From NCBI GenBank assembly GCA_026122225.1, contig JANEZZ010001908.1, forward strand, positions 124,001 through 188,000: a stretch of 64,000 bases of DNA, given 5' to 3'. The position numbers were made by a program, and so were the translations under genes. This document shows positions 57,656 to 64,000 of this stretch, piece by piece. Position 1 is the stretch's first letter. Every line of letters begins with the position of its first letter. Source of the DNA: Heloderma charlesbogerti. Taxonomy: Eukaryota > Chordata > Lepidosauria > Squamata > Helodermatidae. The notes beneath the pieces are model-generated. The model made no database searches and had not been told where the DNA came from. It worked only from the letters and a program-made list of their open reading frames with translations.

Positions 57656-58515
57656 AGGCCTCTGGTAGCCAGCCCCAAGCACTGTATTTTCTGCACTAAC
57701 ATGGCAGCTTGCCAAAAAGAGGGAGCCATGGTTAGGTGTCACTGTAGCAGATGGTGGTACTGTAGCTATTAGCTCAGTGATGTTCAGGTGACACAAGGAA
57801 CCAACGGAATTCCACCTGGCCCTATAAAGCCTCTGATTGTGGGGTCTGGCTCTTCAGGCTAAGCGCGCTGACTTCAGTTATAAAGCCTTGAGGGAAAACC
57901 TGATGATTTGGGAAGTACATGAAGAAATGCACTTAATGCACACAAAACCCGTTTGTATAGAAATGCCTACTCACTGATTTGAAATCGGTGAGCACCATTG
58001 ACTCGTTCATCCCAACTGTAAATATACTGTAATTTTCCCCCGCAGAACTTCTGAAAGTTCTGAGACAAAATATTTACAATTGAGATGACCAAGTGCTCGC
58101 TTGCAAATTCTTTGTTACCTGATACAGGTATCCTGGCAGCCCTCCTTCCCCAAAACCAATTGCTTGAGCCTCTGTGATGTCATGGAATACATACAATCAT
58201 TCCGATTGGTCAGGGTAAAAGCAATTAGAGTGTTGTCAAACAGCGCAGTTTCTGTGAAATGTGAAAGGTCACTTTGGAAGGAAGGGACATGTTATATGTG
58301 GCCTAGGGACAGGAGGAGCTGTGTACTGTGACCAGGGATGGGGAACAGAGAAAGAGGTGCTGGGGAGGCCAAGGGTGAGAAAGCTGAGTAGTAAGATGGC
58401 TCAGGAGGAAGGGGAGCTAAGGAACAGTAAGTGCCATTGCAGAATAGCTAAGGGAAGGAGGCAGAGTAAAGAAAGCCCAGTCTATACATGTAGTAGAATG
58501 AGGTGACAGAGTTTT
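57656..58515. other. 3' flank, no recognised feature
   Basis: Nothing recognised. Confidence 0.4.
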
Positions 58516-58756
58516 GAGGTGGTAGAATGGACTGTACCACATCAGACTGCAGGTAGGAAATACCATTTTTGAAAGCTCTCTGCAAGTAGAAAACATCCCT
58601 GCAAGTAGAAAACTAGCACAGCACTAGGTGAAAACATTTCTCCCTGATGTGCTAGTTTTCTACTCATAGGGACTGTACTTTTCCTCTTTTTACTCAAAAC
58701 TATGGCACCTCCTGCCTGCTACCTGTTCACCCTACTCCTTCAGGATTCTACCACCT
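58516..58756. mobile_element. MITE with AGGTGGTAGAAT ends, copy 2
   Basis: AGGTGGTAGAATGGACTG and inverted GGATTCTACCACCTTG. Inner pair GTAGAAAACTAGCACA / TGTGCTAGTTTTCTAC. Confidence 0.75.
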
Positions 58757-59034
58757 TGTTCTGCCAAATGTTTAGACCAGGCCTAAGTTGGTTGATAAGC
58801 AGAAACCAGAGGAAACAACTGCTGACAAAAAGAGACAGAGCCTGACCAGAAAGGGAAAGGAGAGGATAAAGGGATTCGAGGAAAGGAAGGGCCATCGAGA
58901 AGGGGGCTGCCTGGGCAGCAACCTCACACAAGGATGAGACATTGTATGCTGTCGGCAGAAAGGTAGGAGGAGAACAGTACAGCAGTGGGCAGATAGGGAG
59001 ATTTCAGTTTGGAAGCAAGGTAGGAAGAGAAAGC
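58757..59034. other. 3' flank, no recognised feature
   Basis: Purine-rich sequence, nothing recognised. Confidence 0.4.
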
Positions 59035-59212
59035 TAGGAGCCTGTGTGATGTAGTGGTTAGAGGGCTGGAATGGGACTCAGGAGACCCGGGTTCGAGTTC
59101 GCACTCAGCCATGAAGCTCACTGGGTGACTCTGAGCCAGTCATGGACCCTCAGCCTAAGCTACCTCACAGGGTTCTTGTTGTTGTGAGGATAAAATGGAG
59201 AGGAGGAAGACT
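59035..59212 (+). repeat. tRNA-derived SINE, second type
   Basis: GTGATGTAGTGGTTAGAGGG (box A) and GGGTTCGAGTTC (box B) form a tRNA-like head distinct from the Ala-type; the 3' part has CCTCACAGGGTTCTTGTTGT and AAGACTATAAGCCACCC. Confidence 0.82.
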
Positions 59213-59229
59213 ATAAGCCACCCTGGGTT

Positions 59230-59435
59230 CCTACCTCCATTATCAGAAGCAGTATGCCTATGTACACCAGTTGCTGGGGAACATGGGTGGGAGGGTGCTG
59301 TTGCACTTGTGTCTTGCTTGTGGGTTCCCGGTCAACAGCTGGTTGGCCACTGTGTGAACAGAATGCTGGACTGGATGGCCCCTTGGTGTGATCCAGCACG
59401 GCTCTTCTTATGTTCTTATGTTCCTTGCAGAGGAA
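59230..59435 (+). repeat. CR1 LINE 3' end
   Basis: GCAGTATGCCTATGTACACC, GAATGCTGGACTGGATGGCC, CTTCTTATGTTCTTATGTTC. Confidence 0.88.
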
Positions 59436-60002
59436 AAAAGACAAGATATAAATGCAATAATAATGAAAATAAGAGGCAAACAAATGCTACCCAGGCATTC
59501 AGTGAATGTGTGAGGGGGGCAGGACTGTCTGTAACTCTGCTCTAATGATGTACCCACTAGACGTCCCTACAGCAGACAGGTACAGGTACAGCATTCATCT
59601 GAAGGGGTCTTACTCGCAGACATGTCTGTGTATGTAGGGCTCTTTCAGACCGATGCTGGACGCACAGCCTCAGGAGGGGCAAGTCTAGTAGGTTCACCTG
59701 CACTAGAGGTGTGACTAATGGGCGCAGTTCCGCCCCCCCCCCCATGAGTGTTCACTGAACAGGAGGGAGGCTTTCCTCTGGACAGCCTGAGGCCCTACAG
59801 TGAAGGGGACAGAAAAGGGGCAAGCAGTAGGCTGAGAAGCTAGGACTTGGGAAACGTTTGAGGAGGCAGAGACTGGATGGATGGATGGATGGATGGATGG
59901 ATGGATGGATGGATGGATGGAAGAAGCAAGAAGTTGTGATAAAAAGGGACCAAACAGGAAACAGGGCAAGTGGAAATCCCTCTGACAGAGCCTAGGAAAG
60001 GG
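59436..60002. other. 3' flank, (GGAT)n microsatellite
   Basis: (GGAT)n at 59874-59921; otherwise nothing recognised. Confidence 0.5.
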
Positions 60003-60175
60003 GTGGGGTGGCCAAGTGTTCAATTTTACAGAGGACAGTCTTCTATTTTAAAGGCGTCCTCTGAAGGGCTGGCCAGTCCAAGTCTGGTTTAATGGTGAAG
60101 ACTCAGAAGAAGAGGCCTTGAAGTTGCCCATCGAAAGTTCACATCTGGACAGCAGACTGAGCAGGCAAATAGGTC
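60003..60175 (+). repeat. Unclassified interspersed repeat, copy 2
   Basis: Same segments and order as 8418-8625 (GAGGACAGTCTTCTATTT, CCAGTCCAAGTC, GGCCTTGAAGTTGCCCATC). Confidence 0.65.
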
Positions 60176-61005
60176 ACCTGTTTGCCGTCTTCCCCACTAT
60201 GGTGAGATGTGCTTCTATGTCAATTGTAGTCATTATTTTTAAATTTGCATCTATGCATATACATGAGCATATACAAAGTTTATGCAAAGCTGTGTCCTTG
60301 TTTGTCCTCCTTTTTTGATCATGCCTTTCCTCTTCTTTGGTGATGTATTGAGCACAGCATGTTGAGAGCAAGAAGAGAATTGTTCAGTGCGTTAGGAAGG
60401 CCAGAGGTTCCTGGTCGGGGAGGATGAACCTGACAAAACTTTGGCTGCTCATAATCATTTGGAAATAACTATAACTGTCCACTTCTATGAATTACTTTGA
60501 AATGAAACACAGAATCCTAAGAGAGCTGTTTAAGAAGCATCTTGATTTTTTCATACTTCCATATATGGCCATTTTTTCCCACAGCTTCTCCATCTCTGGA
60601 AACATAAACTAGAAATATCTGAAGAAACTATTCCATGTAAGAAACCCTTTAAAAGGTGATGTAAGCTAAAATGCTGAAGGAAAACTCCCAGCCTCACACT
60701 CCTTACCTTTTATTGCAAAACCACCACTACCTAGTATATAACTTCCCTGAATATTTTGTGGTAATCCAGCAGACTACAGAATGTATGATTGTTAACTGGC
60801 AACATCCAGTTTCAGGCAGTATTTATCCGTCTGAGCTTCTCCAGGTCACAATAAGTCTCAAACTATTATTTCTTTCTGATTTGTGTGAAAGGAGTGAATT
60901 AAAGTGTCAGAGGAACAGTTACGTTTGTTCTAGATCTTGTTAGGATGTTCAGAGCTGTCACAAAAGGGTCATTGCCTCTTTAACACTGCAATCCTAAAAT
61001 ACAGT
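60176..61005. other. 3' flank, no recognised feature
   Basis: Nothing recognised. Confidence 0.4.
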
Positions 61006-61457
61006 TAGGGCGCAATCCTGTGGGGATAGGTGGCCACCTCTGAACTTGGAGGTGACCACCTATCCAATGCAGGGCAGGAGAAGCACAGAGGGGATCGTTC
61101 CCTCTGCACGTCTTCTTTCCTGCATTTGCGGCTAGACAACCGATTTCAGCTATCTAGCCGCAGAAAGGCAGAGCGGGGGAGGAGGCTGCCAGAAGACACA
61201 TAGGATGTGTCGTGCACGCATTCCCGCCTTCCCCGCCCTGGAACGCCCCTCCAGAACACCCTGTTTCGGTCGCTCCGCATTCCTCTTCCGAGCGTGGAGC
61301 TCAGAGCCATTCCGCACTGCCTGTGAGGCAGCGCAGAAGGGGGGGAAGGTCGGTTCTCCGGGAACCGACCTTGGAGCACAGGATTCAAGGCCGGTTCCTG
61401 GAAAACCACATATCTTATGGCCGTCTAGCAGCTGACTAGCAGCCATAGGATTGCTCC
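61006..61457. mobile_element. Non-autonomous DNA element, 452 bp (AGGGCGCAATCC ends)
   Basis: Ends AGGGCGCAATCCTGTGG and, inverted, AGGGAGCAATCCTATGG. Internal hairpins GGATAGGTGGCCACCTC..GGTGACCACCTATCC and GGTCGGTTCTCCGGGAACCG. An inverted relative of 29748-30168. Confidence 0.8.
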
Positions 61458-61544
61458 CTCACTAAGGCAGTAAGTTCCATTGAACACAGTGCGACTTTAT
61501 TCTAAATCAACATTTATAGGATTGTGCTGTAATCAAGAAATATC

Positions 61545-61645
61545 CCTAATGTACAGCATCCCTGAGAACAGGCCATCTAGCCCTTGCTTAAATGGTTCCA
61601 GCAGAGGAGTGTCCACCACCTCCTCAGTTGTCAAGACTGTGCTGG
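61545..61645 (-). repeat. CR1 LINE fragment, antisense
   Basis: AGCATCCCTGAGAACAGGCC and GTCCACCACCTCCTCAGT, a short reverse CR1 piece. Confidence 0.55.
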
Positions 61646-61734
61646 GTTTCTACTGGGGGCCAAAACCAAACATGCATGTTCTTATTAAACGTGTGTGACC
61701 CTTGGGTCAGCGGCCAGGGCCAGGTTCAGTATCT

Positions 61735-62783
61735 AGGCCAGGGGTGTTGAATTCCATTTTGGAGAAGCTCTCAGGGGCTGCATTCCAGTGGCGAGCAGCA
61801 CCAAAGGCAAAAACAGCAGGGCCAAACTATAAAAAAATGCCAGCATAGTTTAGCTTCAGGTCCTTGCTGCCAGTCCTAAGCCTTAGGAGAGGCATTTCAA
61901 CTAGCGCTGTGCCAAGCATTTCTCCCACACATTTTTCAACCTTTTTCGTTCAATTCGATAGAAGAAAATTTGTTTTAGAAAAGAAATTCAATGGTGAAGA
62001 GATTTTGGAGAAATTCTCATGGGTTGGGTTGGGGTTTCTTGGGCTTAGCTTACTTAGGAGGTGGCCAAGGAGTGAGCACAGGTGTCCTGCTTTTCATTGT
62101 ACAATCCTCTCTCTGGCAGCCTGTAGCCTCCAGGTAATTCTTCTCATCAGGTTTTTCAGGAGGTGCAGGCAGCCTGGGAGGCTGGCTGTGATTAGGTACA
62201 CTCAAAAACACCACAAAAAGATATTATATAACATCCTGGATGAGGCAGAACAATGGAAGCTTCTTTCATGGGGGGAGAAAACTTTCTGGAAATTGGAGGA
62301 CAGATTTTGGCAGAGCACGAACTCCACCTCATCTTTGGAGCTAGACACAACACTGCCCCCACCTACATTGCGGTGGATGCTAACTGGGGGCCAGCCTGCC
62401 AAGACAGTGGATGCTGTTGCAGCATGAAGACCCCCAAACCTCTTACCATAAAAGAAAGAAGCTGTGCTACAAGCCCTGCCAATGGGAGCCCCACCTGGGA
62501 GAAACTGTGGAGAACTTCTCCACCTCCTGGAGAAATTTGGTGAAATCGTCTCCCAAATTTCTCTGTCCATGAGTAAAGTGGAGAATTACAAGAGGCCACT
62601 TGTGCACTGCTCTAGTTTCAACCTTTTAGAAGGGCGAAGAATGGCACAAAAGCCGAGAAAAACCAAATGATTAGTGATTGAGGGGGAAGGGGTGAGGCCA
62701 GTGGAAGAGGGTGTGGCCTTCTGGGGAACCCCAGGAGGGCCAGATTTTTCTCCCAGCCCTGAGGTTTTGCACCGTGGTCTAGG
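61735..62783. mobile_element. Non-autonomous DNA element interrupted by a hAT-type insertion
   Basis: CCAGGGGTGTTGAATTCCAT..GAGGCATTTCAAC on the left and GTTTCAACCTTTTAGAAGGG..GTTTTGCACCGTGG on the right make up the same element that is unbroken at 54205-54575. Confidence 0.75.
61902..62614. mobile_element. hAT-type non-autonomous element, 713 bp, nested
   Basis: Ends TAGCGCTGTGCCAAGCATTT and, inverted, TAGAGCAGTGCACAAGTGGC; flanks ATTTCAAC and GTTTCAAC (7 of 8). The unbroken copy at 54205-54575 confirms the insertion point. No transposase. Confidence 0.9.
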
Positions 62784-64000
62784 GCTTGCTCTACTTTTAT
62801 GTTAAGCTTTAAACATGCACCCTGGTTCAGCAATAAAAACGCTGTGGGAAGATTTACTTTTAACAACCAAAGGAAGGATGCAGTGGATGGGAGCAAACCC
62901 CACCCCTTGTCTTGTCTCCCTACAGCTCCTGGAGAGAAAGCATGCTTGTTTTAGTTATCCCCACTTTATAGATCAACCAGCAAGTGTAACCCCCTGGTAT
63001 ATTTTTCGTTAAGAATTCTGAAGAAATATTTATGCTCAGTAAAGGAGTGAGATAGGGAGCGGCCACCATTTTAGGCAGTAACCAAAACTGCAGTGTAGAA
63101 GAAGCTTGTTTTCTCCTCCCTGTAAGACCCGGAACCCTTAAGGCAGGGCTGTTTAACAACGTTCCTGTATTGCTGGATCCTGATCAACCATGAGAAGATT
63201 GCTGGGGAGCTGGAGTGACTGGAATACAGGCTGTTTTCCTTCTTCGGCCTCAGAGAGAAGTTTTATTTATATTTTTGTTGTGGACTCAAGTGGAAAAAAA
63301 AGACAGAACTTGGAGAGGGCTGTGCTCTGTTTTATTGTTTTGGTGGGCTATGCATGTAAAATTATTGTATGTGCATTATTATTGCTTTAATTATTGAAAT
63401 ATATGTTAATTGTCCCTGTACAATGCTTTTGCTGTGAGTCCCTTCAGAGACCCTGAAGAAAAGTATTACACGAGCACATACGTGTGCATTTGGTCTGGCC
63501 CTTAGAAGGTTTATTTTTAAAAAATCATCCATGCATAATTTGAGTTCATACTTTTGGCTTTTGAGCTGTTTCAAGCTGTGCTTGACTGTTCTGGTTAGGG
63601 TGGAATGCAAGTCCAGTGAAACAGAAGCAGTTGTTTCCAAACTTTTTATTGAATTACTCATCAGTGGAGGTGTCACCCTAAAGCTTTCACTTAGGTGTAA
63701 TAAGAATAATAATTTCCCCTGGTCTGAAGGCCATGATACAACTCATGCTTAACCAAAATCGATAATACCGAGACAATGACAGAGCAGATAAGTAACAAAG
63801 GCAAAATAGAAACCCAGAAATGCAGGAGCATCAGTCATATAGAATGAGACTGCAGAGTAAAAAGCAAAGTAAAAAAACAAAACAAAATCAAAACAGAATA
63901 AACACAAGTTTAAATGCATAGAAATGCAAGAGGCTGAGACTTAAAATTTGCAAAGGAGTGCTCGTTAAAGTCTCTTAACTGTTTGCCAAACCATGACCTG
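62784..64000. other. 3' flank to window end, no recognised feature
   Basis: AT-rich, with A/C-rich runs near 63870. No exon of a downstream gene is recognised. Confidence 0.4.

Noticed and set aside
53146..64000. Search for a downstream gene such as LDHB, expected from mammalian gene order
   Set aside because: No reading frame here resembles lactate dehydrogenase or any other known gene; the neighbour is probably outside the window.

Overview
The window is vertebrate nuclear DNA, most likely from a squamate or other lepidosaur reptile. This rests on one intron-rich vertebrate gene buried in a mix of BovB (RTE), CR1, L2 and an R4-like LINE, tRNA-Ala-derived and 5S-rRNA-derived SINEs, and many non-autonomous hAT-type DNA transposons. 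No species can be named from the sequence alone.

The only host gene I can support is GYS2, liver glycogen synthase, on the plus strand. Fifteen exons (equivalent to exons 2-16 of the human gene) lie between 4722 and 52884. All have AG/GT borders, compatible phases and one uninterrupted reading frame of 664 residues ending at TGA 52882-52884. Exon 1, which should encode about 40 N-terminal residues, is not visible and presumably lies upstream. The C-terminus is of the short liver type. A candidate polyadenylation signal (ATTAAA) is at 53121. No second gene is seen in the last 11 kb.

The introns are mostly old mobile DNA. Intron 1 (to 4721) and intron 2 hold CR1, L2, SINE and hAT-MITE pieces. 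Intron 4 (11.4 kb) holds a 1.7 kb CR1 with an internal deletion and a hAT element with a 350-bp palindrome. Intron 7 is almost filled by an antisense CR1 that reaches the exon 8 acceptor. Intron 8 holds a BovB LINE broken by one hAT-like palindromic element and cut at its 3' side by a second. Intron 9 holds a 2.6 kb antisense L2 with most of its endonuclease and reverse transcriptase. The 3' flank has a 2.4 kb DNA transposon at 54854-57226 with two palindromic hAT elements and two inverted 5S-like SINE pieces nested inside it.

The most unusual content is a family of about 0.9 kb non-autonomous hAT-type elements (18746-19638, 34578-35462, 36785-37562, 55320-55888, 55998-56903). They start TAGGGATGTA or close to it, and two copies have exact 8-bp target duplications. 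Their middle is a hierarchical palindrome: long inverted repeats built from smaller perfect hairpins. Their CpG-rich ends carry consensus splice donors that point outward from both ends, plus YY1-like ATGGCGGC motifs. I know of no described family with this architecture, though I could not search.
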